Shown here piece after piece: positions 20,069 to 29,079 of a DNA stretch of 64,000 bases; the first letter of the stretch is position 1, and the number at the start of each line of letters is the position of its first letter. This DNA comes from Prorocentrum cordatum (lineage: Eukaryota; Sar; Dinophyceae; Prorocentrales; Prorocentraceae). The DNA lies in the NCBI GenBank assembly GCA_963575745.1, contig CAUYUJ010009458.1:64001-128000 (forward strand), read 5' to 3'. The notes under the pieces are model-generated. The model worked only from the letters and a program-made list of their open reading frames with translations, did not search any database and was not told the DNA's origin. The position numbers were made by a program, and so were the translations under genes.

Positions 20069-20318
20069 CATTGGGGGTGATGGACCCGCAGGGGGCTGCG
20101 TCGACCCCCCCTTTCCACTCGCCCACTCGTCGCCGATAGGAGGATGCCCGATAGCCCACGCCGCCCAGGAGCGTGCGGTTTCGCCACCGGTGGCCTGGCA
20201 TGCAGTGTATCGACGAGGTGTCCCCCTATGCCAGGTTGACGTTGCCTCCCTGCGTCAGTCCCCCCCCCTGTCGCTGCCCCCCCTGTCCAGGGCTGACTCT
20301 TCCTCCCTGCGTCAGTTC

Positions 20319-20565
20319 CTTAGTGGGCCCTGGAAACGACAGGGCCGTTTTTTTACCGGTTCCGTTCTGCCGTTTTGTTGCCGGTTCCGACGCCGTTTTT
20401 TTACCGGTTCCGTCGCCGTTTTTCGACCGGTTCTGGCTCCGGTTCCAATCCTGGAGCAGTTTTGTTGCCGTTTCCGGTCGCTGTTTTCTTGCCGTTTCCA
20501 TTTTCAAGGGACATTTTTGGGGAAACGGTGAAAAAACGGCCCTGCTGTTTCCGGGGCCCACAAAG
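20319..20565 (+). mobile_element. MITE family E, copy 1
   Basis: Ends CTTAGTGGGCCCTGGAAACG and CCGGGGCCCACAAAG are inverted repeats, continuing into ACAGGGCCGTTTTT and AAAACGGCCCTG. The interior is a ~24-bp periodic run of GCCGTTTTTTTACCGGTTCC. Same-orientation copies lie at 27492-27742 and 35282-35533. No transposase. Confidence 0.85.
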
Positions 20566-20631
20566 GTCAGTCCCCCCCTGTCGCTGCCCCTCATCACCCC
20601 TCAGTTATCAGGAGGTTGTTTCTCTCAAGGC

Positions 20632-20836
20632 TCTGACAAGTTTGCTTCAATGGATCAGGGTCTCCCAGATTCGGGGGTGTTCGAGAAAGGGTGCGATGGC
20701 TGGAGGGTTGGATGTCGTGGCCAGAGCAGTCATATCTCTCCAGATGTCATGGCCCCTCGTTATTGTGAAGTCCATATGGCATGTGCCGCCGACCTTGAAT
20801 GCGGGACCTCACCGAGGACCCGTCGAACTCCGACAT
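20632..20836 (+). other. Open frame of gene-like composition
   Basis: A plus frame through here (GVFEKGCDGWRVGCRGQSSH is part of it) is free of simple repeats, while the minus strand has stops. It is bounded on both sides by MITE-like elements and has no recognised domain. It may be a remnant of a gene. Confidence 0.2.
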
Positions 20837-21087
20837 TAAGTCGGGCGTGTCCTTCTACAGGGGGAATATTCAGAAATAGTAAAAACAGTTCAACCACATT
20901 CAGGGGATGATCTTTCAGTATTTTTGATTATTTCCAGGATTGTTGTGTTGGAAGCATTATTTGCACCTAACATATGGTATAGTTTAAGAAGATTATGTAA
21001 AAATAGTCATTCAAATTCCTTGCATGAAAGGAAAACAAAACAAACATCAACCAATATCCGCCTGTAGGGGGACATGCCCGACCTAAC
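20837..21087. mobile_element. MITE family A, copy 2
   Basis: The left arm TTAAGTCGGGCGTGTCC with CTACAGGGGGA pairs with the right arm CCTGTAGGGGGACATGCCC and GACCTAA. The interior is notably AT-rich (20875-21050). The right TTAA is degraded to CTAA. Confidence 0.7.
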
Positions 21088-21098
21088 CCCAAAAACAG

Positions 21099-21172
21099 CC
21101 TACGCCATCTAATAAGCAGCCTCCTGAGAAGACTTCCCCTCTCCCCCTGCCCCATCGCGCGCGCCGCCAGAT
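21099..21172. repeat. Solo right arm of MITE family D
   Basis: CCTCCTGAGAAGACTTCCCC, then CTCCCCCTGCCCC and CGCGCGCCGCCA match the right half of family D. No left half is present upstream. Confidence 0.6.
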
Positions 21173-21501
21173 ACGCCCCATGTCCCCTCAGCAGCTCCAG
21201 TGGTGCCCCCTGCTGTCTGGAATGCTCCTCGCAGGCCTGGCCCAGAGCATCGGCCGTCTGCAGAGTCAGCGAGCACAGCCGTGCAGGGGCTCTTCCCCAA
21301 CTCTCCGAGATGCAGCGCCCGAACAGCCAACCAACTGGTACCCCGCGCGGGGAGGCGGCCCCAGTCCTCCAAGGCACGCGCCCCCAGGGGGTCGTTTTCC
21401 GCTCCGTGCCCCCCTCCTTGTCCACGGGCTCCGGGAGCCCCCCCCGAGAGCGGCCCCCCCGCGACTGTCGGAAGAGGGGCGGCCCGCCGCGATTGTCGGA
21501 G

Positions 21502-21662
21502 GTGGACAGACCTCCTACCCCGACACGTCGATTGAGGAAGTGGCCGTTTTCGGTTTCGAGAGAGGGCGTCGCGGCCGTTAATTTTTGCGGGTCCGGGTCC
21601 GTCGGTTTCGGTCCCAGGCCGTTCTCATTGAGGGGAGGTTTACTAAAGGGAGGTTTGTCCAC
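21502..21662. mobile_element. MITE family H, copy 1
   Basis: GTGGACAGACCTCC at the left pairs with GGAGGTTTGTCCAC at the right. The interior carries GACACGTCGATT, GGCCGTTTTCGGTTTCG and GTCGGTTTCGGT. The near-identical copy is at 50951-51109, same orientation. Confidence 0.75.
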
Positions 21663-21884
21663 CGCCGAGACTGGAGCACACATGTCATCGGAGCTATGGG
21701 CAGGAGGTGGTCAGACGGATGAAGCCGCTCAGAAAAGGAGGGGCCCCAAGGAGACGCTCTGGACGCACCCCTACCGAGGATGGACGCCCCCCATCGTGTA
21801 TCCCAGGGTTGGGCCCCAACTGTGTGGTCCGTCCGACAGCCCCACGAAGCCTGGGATGGGGATCGACATCACCTCTGTGAAGGG

Positions 21885-21946
21885 GGCGGCCTCGTTCTAA
21901 GAAGCCTTCCCCCCTCACCATACCCCTTTGCGCGCGCCGCCAAGGG
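21885..21946. repeat. Solo right arm of MITE family D
   Basis: GGCCTCGTTCTAAGAAGCC, CTTCCCCCCTCACC, ATACCCC and GCGCGCGCCGCCAA match the right half of family D, without a partner arm. Confidence 0.6.
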
Positions 21947-22170
21947 AAGGAGCAAGGGGTCACGATGCTGCTGAGTTGCAAGATTTCCACAGTTTCCAGG
22001 AATTGCTATATTTCCTAGTGTTCCGCACTGGCTGCGCTGCTAGATACGCTGCAGATCCTGGAACATCTTCAGAGCCAATCTTACCATGACATCATTTTCG
22101 CCCTAACGAGGGGGAGGGGGGAGGGGCACGATGATTGCAGCAGGACGCATTCTATAAACGTGCATTTCCG

Positions 22171-22299
22171 GAGCTCCGTGCGGAGTTCTTTGATTTGCTC
22201 TGGACCTCTTTGGCGACGCCTCTGGCGCCGCCCCTTGCGCGCGCCGCGCGCCAGCGAGGGCGGTCCAGTGCGATCCAAGAACTCCGCGCGGACCTCCGC
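22171..22299. mobile_element. MITE family O, copy 1
   Basis: CTCCGTGCGGAGTTCTTTG with TGCTCTGGACC at the left is the inverted partner of GGTCCAGTGCGATCC with AAGAACTCCGCGCGG at the right. The centre holds GGCGCCGCCCCTTGCGCGC, a core also found at 30895-31010, 50136-50263 and 50690-50800. Confidence 0.65.
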
Positions 22300-22338
22300 A
22301 GATTTAGGCTCCTTGATTTTTGCTCCCCTCTGAAAAAT

Positions 22339-22556
22339 CGGCGGCGAGCAGGGGGGGGAAGTGACAAGGAAAAGGCATTCTCAGAAGGCGGCGGGACATC
22401 TCAGAGGCCCTCCGGCCTTCTGAGGATGTTTTTTGTTCTGTGTCTTCGGGGGGAGGTTTCGAGCATCTCTCGGAAGGTCCGTCGGAGGGTACTTCCGAGC
22501 TGTCCGAGGAGGCCTCCTCCTTTTCGGTCCCCCCCCCCCCCCGGGCTCGCCGCCGA
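22339..22556. mobile_element. MITE family D, copy 3
   Basis: CGGCGGCGAGCAGGGGGG at the left and CCCCCCCGGGCTCGCCGCCG at the right are the arms, with AAGGAAAAGGC pairing with CTCCTTTTCGG. The interior is longer and less symmetric than in copy 2. Confidence 0.7.
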
Positions 22557-22569
22557 ACAGGTAGGGGGC

Positions 22570-22882
22570 CACATGCGAACCCTACCCCTACCCCCAACGA
22601 TTTCTGAGGGGGAGGGTGGGGTGGGGTTCGCACGTGGCCCCCTGGCAGGTCGCACCGAGGATGGGCCCCCCCCGCCGCAGGCCTGCCTCTTCCCCCACTT
22701 CGTGGACGTCGTCGCCGACCGCCTCCTGCGGGCGCGCCCGCCGCGGCCGCCGCCGCCGGCGGGGGGGGGGGGATCCGGGCGGCCCGCCGCCGCCGTGGGC
22801 GCCGCCGTATGATTGGGCGCCGCCGCCGTCGCAGGGTCCGGGTCGGTGCGATCGACCTCGAGGCATTCCGCGCTTGTGCAGG
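22570..22882. other. GC-rich unassigned stretch
   Basis: The sequence is dominated by CCG/GGC and poly-G words. Open frames on both strands are compositional. I see no gene or element ends. Confidence 0.4.
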
Positions 22883-23022
22883 CCGGCCACAGCTGAAGGG
22901 GGCTGTGGTCCTTACCCCCTTGGGGGGCCCATCGATTTCGATACCCCTCTCGAGAGATCGTCGAGGCGATGGGTTCCCCCAGGGGGGTAAGGACCACAGC
23001 TCCCCCAGTTATGGCTGGTCGG
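22883..23022. mobile_element. Palindromic element family I
   Basis: CCGGCCACAGCTG with GCTGTGGTCCTTACCCCC at the left pairs with GGGGGTAAGGACCACAGC and ATGGCTGGTCGG at the right. The loop region contains CCCATCGATTTCG and GGCGATGGG, which also pair. The hairpin is ~140 bp, and no other copy was noticed in this window. Confidence 0.75.
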
Positions 23023-23092
23023 ATGTGGACAAAACACCAGCCTTTGCCCCTGCCCCGCTTCGCGTCTTCCCCTCCCCCCCCTCCCCGTGCGG

Positions 23093-23275
23093 GGGAGGAG
23101 GAGGACCAGGAGGACCAGAGGAGGAGGAGGAGGAGGAGGAGGAGGAGGAGGACCAGGAAGAGGAGGAGGAGGAGGAGGAGGAGGAGGAGGAGGAGGAGGG
23201 GGAGGAGGAGGACGACGAGGATCATACCAGAGGACCAGGAAGACCAGAGGGGGAGGAGGTGGAGGAGGAGGAGGA
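23093..23275. repeat. GGA trinucleotide array
   Basis: GGAGGA tracts with GGACCAGGA and GACGACGAGG interruptions. Poly-Glu and Arg-rich frames through it are compositional. Confidence 0.95.
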
Positions 23276-23299
23276 ATGTGATGGGAATGCTATGAAAGG

Positions 23300-24000
23300 A
23301 ACCAATGTCCAGCAGGCTCCCAGGGTGGCGCAGATACCACTACAACCACCTAGGAGCCATGACCCGACTGAGCTTTAGTCGGAGTCTCCAAAATGACCTC
23401 CCCTCGAAGCACCCCCCCCCAAAAAAAAACAAAAACAGCGCAGCCTGCCCGCAAATGAGCGATATGCCATCGCCGAGGCTACCCGTGCGCGGCAAAAGCG
23501 CTCCCGCCTCCGCCTCAAAAAGGGGAGGCACGCCTTGACCCCGATGGCGGCAGCAGCGCTCCACCAGCCGCGACGGCGGCGTCAGGGATCCACCCATCCG
23601 ACTCCGCGGCCGCCGCCGCGGGCCCGGGCCCGGAGGCCATGCTCCGGAGACCATGCTCCGCCCCTGCCCGCGCCCCCCCCCCCCCCCACCGGGCGGGGAG
23701 ACAGGGGAAGGACTGTGGAACCCCAGAGAAAGGAGGAGCCAAGGGAGGAGGGGGGGGGCGAGGGCCCCAGAAGGGGGAGGGACCCCAAGAAGGCCAGGGG
23801 GGCCTGGCAAACGCGGGGCATCCCGAGCCCGCCCCACCCAGAGCCCCACCCCCACCCGGGGGCAGCCAAGCCGCGGAGCGAGTAGAGCCAAGGAGCCAAG
23901 GAGCCAAGGAGCGGGGGAGCGGGACACAGTCCCCCCCGCCCACCCCTTTGTAGGGCTCTGCCCTCGAGTGGCCCCGCGTACGTGTCCCCGATGGGCTCCA
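23300..24000. other. GC-rich unassigned stretch
   Basis: C-rich and G-rich runs dominate 23660-23940. AGGAGCCAAGGAGCCAAGGA near 23895 is a short tandem repeat. I find no gene-like frame with support and no element ends. The retrogene on the minus strand ends at its right boundary. Confidence 0.4.
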
Positions 24001-24234
24001 TCACTCTTGGATCTGCTGTGGGGTCTCTGGGATCACCAATCTTCCGTCTGCGATGTCGGACAGCAGACGTATCGTGTCCTCCCTGCTGATGGGGAGGGGC
24101 TCCTTGAGGACCTCCTTGGGCTCTATCTCGAGACGCTCACAAAGTAACGTACTCGTTGATACAATGATACGTTTGAATTGTCGGAGCTGCTGTGTGGCAG
24201 GTTTGTGGGAATCACTTCCCTTTTTCTTGCCCAT
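24001..24234 (-). CDS. Small retrogene behind a relict spliced leader
   Basis: A 77-codon minus frame starts MGKKKGSDSHKPATQQLRQF and ends PQQIQE before TGA. Composition is that of an ordinary soluble protein: a basic start, then helical Leu/Glu/Lys-rich segments such as RLEIEPKEVLKEPLPI. No domain, signal peptide or membrane segment is recognised. The start is well placed, because 13 nt upstream lies a 21-nt match to the dinoflagellate spliced leader (24248-24268). That is what a trans-spliced mRNA looks like after reverse transcription and reinsertion. No introns interrupt the frame, consistent with a processed copy. I see no poly-A tail. Whether it is expressed or merely an undamaged pseudogene cannot be told from sequence. 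The protein family is unknown to me. Confidence 0.55.
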   Translation of the reverse strand: MGKKKGSDSHKPATQQLRQFKRIIVSTSTLLCERLEIEPKEVLKEPLPISREDTIRLLSDIADGRLVIPETPQQIQE

Positions 24235-24247
24235 CGCACCGAGTGGG

Positions 24248-24268
24248 CTTGAGCCAAAATGGCTCCAG
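24248..24268 (-). other. Relict dinoflagellate spliced leader
   Basis: On the minus strand the sequence ends AGCCATTTTGGCTCAAG, identical to the last 17 nt of the canonical dinoflagellate spliced leader. Counting the four bases before it, 19 of 21 positions agree. It lies just 5' of the small ORF ending at 24001. Genomic spliced-leader remnants in front of genes are a known signature of recycled cDNA in dinoflagellates. I take it as direct support both for the taxon and for retroposition. Confidence 0.8.
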
Positions 24269-24315
24269 ACACAAGCTGTCCGCGGAGCGGGGCATTGCTA
24301 CACCCGGTCCTGCCA

Positions 24316-24346
24316 AGAGGTGGTATTGCTACACACCTCTTGGCCT
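24316..24346. repeat. Small hairpin
   Basis: CCAAGAGGTG and CACCTCTTGG form a 10-bp perfect stem around an 11-nt loop. The word ATTGCTACAC, present in the loop, also occurs at 24294. No function is assigned. Confidence 0.4.
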
Positions 24347-24349
24347 TAA

Positions 24350-25419
24350 AGGTCGAAGCAACACAGTGCAAGCAAATGTCGCCACATTCGCGCTCGATGC
24401 AGCACACAGGGAGCAAATAGTCACACTAGAGGCGAAGGAATTGCCAGCGCTTATCTGCGAAACTGCACAATGCCGTGCTATGCTATCCCTCACGCACCGC
24501 ACAACACGGCAACGAAATTGTCACGAATTCTGGCTCTGTCGAGCCAAGTTTGTTAGACAATTCTGTTTGACAGTCTGGTCGGGTTCCTGCCAAGCCTGTT
24601 TGACAGTCTGGTCGGGTTCCTGTCGAGCCTGTTCTTCCACGCACCCCCCCAGGGGGGGTGGCTGCCGATCATCGGGCCGGCTACCCAGGGGGTTTTCAGT
24701 TCCCCGAGGGACCTGGCGTGCCCCCCCCACGCGCAGGTGCCCCCCCTCGGGGCAAGGAGGAGGAGGAGGAGGAGGAGGAGGAGGAGGAGGAGGAGGAGGA
24801 GGAGGGGGAGGGGGAGGACCAGGAAGACCAGAGGGGGAAGACCAGAGGAGGGGGAGGAGGGATTGGAACCAAGAGGGTCATCGCGCCCTGCGTGAAGAGA
24901 CATGGTGTCGTTGAACAGTTATTCCAGCTTCGGGGGAACCTATTTCATCTTTGCCAGCTGAGGCCCCACACAGTGAGTTGTTGCGCTGTGGAGGTGGGAG
25001 CTGTGCGGAGTACGCTGTGTGGCGAAAGCCGTGCTGCAGAAGCTGCACGGTGGGAGCCACGTGGTGCAAGCGATGCTGCGCGGGACGTGTGCTGTGACCC
25101 GCGTGCTGTGTGTGCTGTGCCCTGTCGGCCGTGCGGTGCCGGCTGTGCGCTTCGAGCCACGACGTGGGCCACGTGGCGAAGGCCACGAGGCGCCGAACCC
25201 GGGCGAACACTCGGCGGCAGTCGCCGGTGGCACGGGGCGCCCGCGTAAGGCGGCAGCCGTCGGCGGACGTACCCTCCTGGGGGGCACGGGGCGCCCGCGA
25301 GGGGCGCTCCCCCCCGGGGCGGGCACCGGGCGAGCCCTCGGCGGACCCCCCCGAAGCGCCCGCGGGCGCCCGCGAGGCGGCCGCGGGCCGCGGGAGCTTC
25401 GCGCCACCTCGTCGAAAGA
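24350..25419. other. Unassigned stretch with short repeats
   Basis: Two direct copies of CTGTTTGACAGTCTGGTCGG lie at 24565 and 24598. A GGA tract occupies 24764-24815. GCACGGGGCGCCCGCG occurs twice at about 25230 and 25276. GTGCTGTG-type words cluster at 25085-25150. No gene-like frame stands out. Confidence 0.45.
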
Positions 25420-25567
25420 TAAAAAATACCCCAAGAATGCTCAAAAAGGTCAGAGAATATTCAAAAAATAGTACCCTGATTATTTTTTGAGTATTTCAAA
25501 AAAACATTGTTGGGGTATTTCTTATTTGTCGTTGGAAATCCTCCTGTAGGGGGGCAGGCCCGACTTA
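25420..25567. mobile_element. MITE family A, copy 3
   Basis: The right arm is intact (GTTGGAAATCCTCCTGTAGG, then GGCCCGACTTAA). The left arm survives only from GTCGAAAGATAAAAAATACC inward. The AT-rich middle keeps CAAAAAGGTCAGAGAAT, as in the copy at 29604. Confidence 0.65.
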
Positions 25568-25784
25568 ACCCAAGGGCGATGGGGCGCCCACGCGGCGCCC
25601 GCGGGCCAGCACCCGACGAGCCCTCGAAGGGCCCGCCCACCACGGGCGGGGAGGTGGAACATCGTTAGGCGGATCCGTCCACAGCAGTGGGAGCGAGAAC
25701 CCCGGAGCGTCAGCACTCCTTTGGGAGTCTGCAAGTAGATGTGCCTATATGTATGCGCACGCATACTCACACAGGACGAGGATG

Positions 25785-25980
25785 GAAGGCGATGACCTCG
25801 AGGACGACGACTCCAACGGCGGTGACGACTTCGACGACGATGGCGGCGGACATGACTTCGACGAACGACTGCGGCGGAGGCGACCTCGGTGGCGACGGCT
25901 ACCTCGACGTTGGCGGCGGTGACCCAGGTCTCCGACGTCGGCGTTTTTCACCACGTGGACCCCCCCGAAATCTTCCCCCG
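25785..25980 (+). repeat. GAC-rich dispersed repeat family S, copy 1
   Basis: The block matches 27205-27390 beyond simple-sequence expectation (GATGGCGGCGGACATGAC, CTCGACGA, GGCGACCTCGGTGGCGACGG, then CCCCCCGA). In the same frame both copies give a short acidic peptide, here GDLGGDGYLDVGGGD and there GDLNGDGDLDDDGD. See findings. Confidence 0.5.
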
Positions 25981-26159
25981 GACCAGATTTTCATCTCGAG
26001 TCGCTTTTGTTTACCCTGGGCGATTCTCTTCGCAGGGAAATAATCTAAACTTGTGCGAGGCCTCAGAGCATGCAGCTGCAGATGTTTCCCTTTCGACGCA
26101 CGGCTCCGTCTGCCCCTGAGGGGACCGCTCTGTCGACGCGACCGGAGTCTTGCGCAAAG

Positions 26160-26200
26160 AGGGCGTGATGTTCCAGATTCTGGCAAGTTTACTTGCACGG
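26160..26200 (+). repeat. GCAAGTTTACTTGC palindrome
   Basis: CTGGCAAGTTTACTTGCACG contains a 14-bp palindrome. Related words occur at about 2556-2575 (CCAGCAAGTTTACTTGCATG) and, inverted, at 27155-27172 (CCATGCAAGTAAACTCG). Flanks differ, so these may be ends of one degraded family. Confidence 0.4.
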
Positions 26201-26736
26201 CACTTGCCCCACACCCCTCGGCCGTCATCTCAAACAGCGCTGGCCCGGAAAGGCGTGCAAACGAGTCGCGATTTGCGTGAAAGACAGTTCTTTTCGTGCC
26301 TCGCACGCCCCCCGCCTTTCTAGATTCAAGTAACCTTTCGGAGCCTAGATCAAACATGCTTCAGACCGAGCCGACGCCGAAGCCGAAAGCCCAAGGGGCC
26401 CAGAGAGAGCCCCCATTGAGTCAAGCATTGCCCAAAAATTGCCACGCGCGTTTTTGTGCAGATTCTGGGAAGTTGAGCCCTCCCCCTAACACAGAGAGAT
26501 CCGAAAAAAGGTTGTCTCCAGATGCCGAGAAAGTAGGAAGTGCTTCCTGCTTTTTTTCTATACATTGGAGGTCTGGTGGTTTTCGTATCATACATTTGGT
26601 CTCCGGCGCCGGTCCGGAACGATCAAGACACCTCTAGACGCCTCTCGGCGAGGCGCAGCTGCTTAAACGCATCCCGGGGCAGTAAAACCTCCGGGAACTA
26701 GCGTAAGGGTCCGCTCCGAACGTCCTTCCCCCTCAA

Positions 26737-26882
26737 CCTTCTGCCCTAACTTGTCGTCCTGTTTGTTCGATTTGATCGATGTGGGCTTCCTTGATCTGCT
26801 TGTTTTTGTTCCGTGAGTTTCGATGAGTTCTTCTTCACCCTCCGCGGAAGTCGGAATGTCTGGCAGGTGGAGGTGGAGGGTA
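26737..26882 (+). pseudogene. Coding relic family P, copy 2
   Basis: Plus-strand match to 50326-50455 and to the complement of 1600-1735. It reads DVGFLDLLVF, then after a frame slip FDEFFFTLRGS and VWQVEVEG. The frameshift shows that this copy is dead. Confidence 0.5.
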
Positions 26883-26981
26883 ATCGCATGTCATTCCCGC
26901 ACGCCCCCGTGACCCGCCGCCTTGTCAAACAGCGTTGTGCCGAGAAGGCATGCACGTGAGTCCCGACTTGGGTGGAGTCCT

Positions 26982-27107
26982 GGCATCGCTCGGACGTGTG
27001 CATTTTTTTCTCGGCGAAACCGTGGACGACCATCCTGGACCATCGAGCAAACAAAACACACGCACGAAACCGAAAAATGCACGGGAAATGGACGTCCGAG
27101 CGATAGC
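26982..27107 (+). mobile_element. MITE family B, copy 2
   Basis: The best family B copy. GGCATCGCTCGGACGTGTGC at the left is the inverted partner of GGACGTCCGAGCGATAGC at the right, then GCATTTTTTTC pairs with GAAAAATGC and CGGCGAAACCG with CGAAACCG. The length is ~126 bp. Confidence 0.8.
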
Positions 27108-27204
27108 GAGGAGTCCATCTGTCCTTATGGGTCTCGCCATGCCCCAACCCCCACTCCATGCAAGTAAACTCGTCGTTATTCTCCCACGACGAGAGGAGCT
27201 GGGC

Positions 27205-27390
27205 GGACGACAGCGATGGCTTCGACGACGACGTTACGGCGGCGAACTCGACGACGACGACGATCGCGACGACAATGATGGCGCTGGGCATGACCTCGAC
27301 GAGCGAATGCCGCGTAGGCGACCTCAACGGCGACGGCGACCTCGACGACGACGGCGACGCCCCCATGGAGTCCCCCGATGTTTTTTTTGT
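27205..27390 (+). repeat. GAC-rich dispersed repeat family S, copy 2
   Basis: Partner of 25785-25980 (see there). GTAGGCGACCTCAACGGCG and GACGGCGACCTCGACG give the GDLNGDGDLD peptide in the plus frame. Confidence 0.5.
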
Positions 27391-27491
27391 TCCATTCCGA
27401 GGCCTCAGAGCTCCCGGCAGTTTTGCGTCCCGGACAGTGCTTTGACTGCCCCTGGAGCCGATGATGGGCCCTGGAGGTTGGTCTGATGGAA

Positions 27492-27742
27492 CTTAGTGGG
27501 CCCTGGAAACGACAGGGCCGTTTTTTTACCGGTTCCGTTCTGCCGTTTTTTTGCCGGTTCCGACGTCGTTTTTTTACCGGTCCCGTCGCCGTTTTTTGAC
27601 CGGTTCCGGCTCCGGTTCCAATCCTGGAGCCGTTTTTTGCCGTTTCCGGTCGCCGTTTTTTTGCCGTTTCCATTTTGAAGGGAGATTTTTGTTGGTTGGA
27701 AGCGGCAAAAAAACGGCCCTGCCGTTTCCAGGGCCCACAAAG
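27492..27742 (+). mobile_element. MITE family E, copy 2
   Basis: Ends CTTAGTGGGCCCTGGAAACG and CGTTTCCAGGGCCCACAAAG are almost perfect inverted repeats. ATGGAA stands close to both ends outside the element (a possible target duplication). The interior shows the same ~24-bp ACCGGTTCCG period as copies 1 and 3. Confidence 0.85.
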
Positions 27743-28065
27743 TAATGGAACAACGCTGAGACTGAACACCAGTCAGATCGACGGAAGCCTGGGACGTCTT
27801 CGACGATCACGTCACGGCGTTGGATTTGACGGCGACCTGTCGGAGGAGGGCCCGTTCAGACAACGGCGGCCTTCCCGCCTGACGACGACGGCGGCTCCCC
27901 CGCGCGACCCACACAGGGTCGAGATCGGTCCGCGGACCCCTCGCAGGGCATATCCTGACCCGTTTTTCGACGCGGATTCGGTCGTGGTGAGGAGGAGCTG
28001 AAAGAGGCCCGAAGCGGGCGAGCAGGCGCCAGGGAGGGCCGCCGTTGTCTCGACTGACCTCCTCA

Positions 28066-28150
28066 GAACTTCGACGATGACGACGGCGACGACGCAACGA
28101 CTACGACGACGACGCGACGGCGGTAATCTCGACGACGACGCGCCGACGAC
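28066..28150. repeat. GAC trinucleotide tract
   Basis: ACGACGACG-type simple sequence about 85 bp long, with CGGCGG interruptions. Confidence 0.8.
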
Positions 28151-28584
28151 GCTTCCTGATATCCGACGTTGCTACAAAATTGCCACATTGTGAGACATCA
28201 AAGCCAAAGTGCATTTTTGTAAGCCGGATCGATCTGTGATGGCTTCAGGGCCCGGAGCCGGCGATAGCGCCGCCCGTTTTGAAACAGTTAGTGACAAGTC
28301 CCCACGGTCTTTCTCCCCTGCGAAACCTCGAATTCCCGATCCATTCCCCAGGGCCAGTGTTTTTCATCCCGAGTGGTATCTTGACGGCCCTTTGTCCTGG
28401 CGATGGCCCCCAGGGGCCAACAGCAGACAGAAACCTTCCGTCGTGATTCTTGCACGTCGCGAGCATCGCCGGGAGAGCAGATGCCATGGTGTTCGGGTCG
28501 CAGCTTGGCTCTCAGGTAGCCGATCTGGACGATCTGGGCAACCACCGGAGCGCCCTCGATGATGCAAGTCCCTAGCCTTGAAAA

Positions 28585-28865
28585 CTCTCGATAATTCCAC
28601 GCTGCGCGCCGAGCCGCCGCCGCGCAGAGGGCACTCTGGCGCCAGGGCCTCCAGGGGGCCCTCGACGAGGCGCAGCTGAAGGAAGCCACCCCGGGCCTCG
28701 AAAATGTCAGAACACGTTACATCGTCCCGAAAACGTGGGGCAATTTACAGCATGTCATGCAGGACACGATCGAGACGTCGAGGAGGAGGAGGAGGAGGAC
28801 GACGACGACGACGACGGTGACGACGACGGCGACGGCGGCGACGACAACGACGGCGACGGTGACGA

Positions 28866-28897
<32 letters not shown>

Positions 28898-29079
28898 GCG
28901 CCCGGCTGCGCAACCGCCGCCCCGAGGCGCTCGGGCGCCCCGGCGTGGAGGGTGCGGAGGGCGCGCTGGGCCTGCTGCTGGGCGGCGCCGCCCCGGCGGC
29001 GGCCGCGGAGATCCTGCTGCTGGAGGGCCGCCCTCCCCCCCCCCCCGCGCGGCTTGGGAATCCCCAAACCGGGTGGTGA
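28585..29079 (+). pseudogene. Possible gene fragment with acidic tract
   Basis: A plus frame of ordinary composition (ALDEAQLKEATPGLENVRTR at 28658-28717, then KTWGNLQHVMQDTIE) leads into a GAG/GAC tract. After the tract a second frame reads GARLRNRRPEALGRPGVEGA and a Leu/Ala-rich stretch to about 29035. Both pieces look more gene-like than the surroundings, but they are in different frames and no start or domain is visible. Exons of one gene or an old pseudogene are both possible. Confidence 0.3.
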
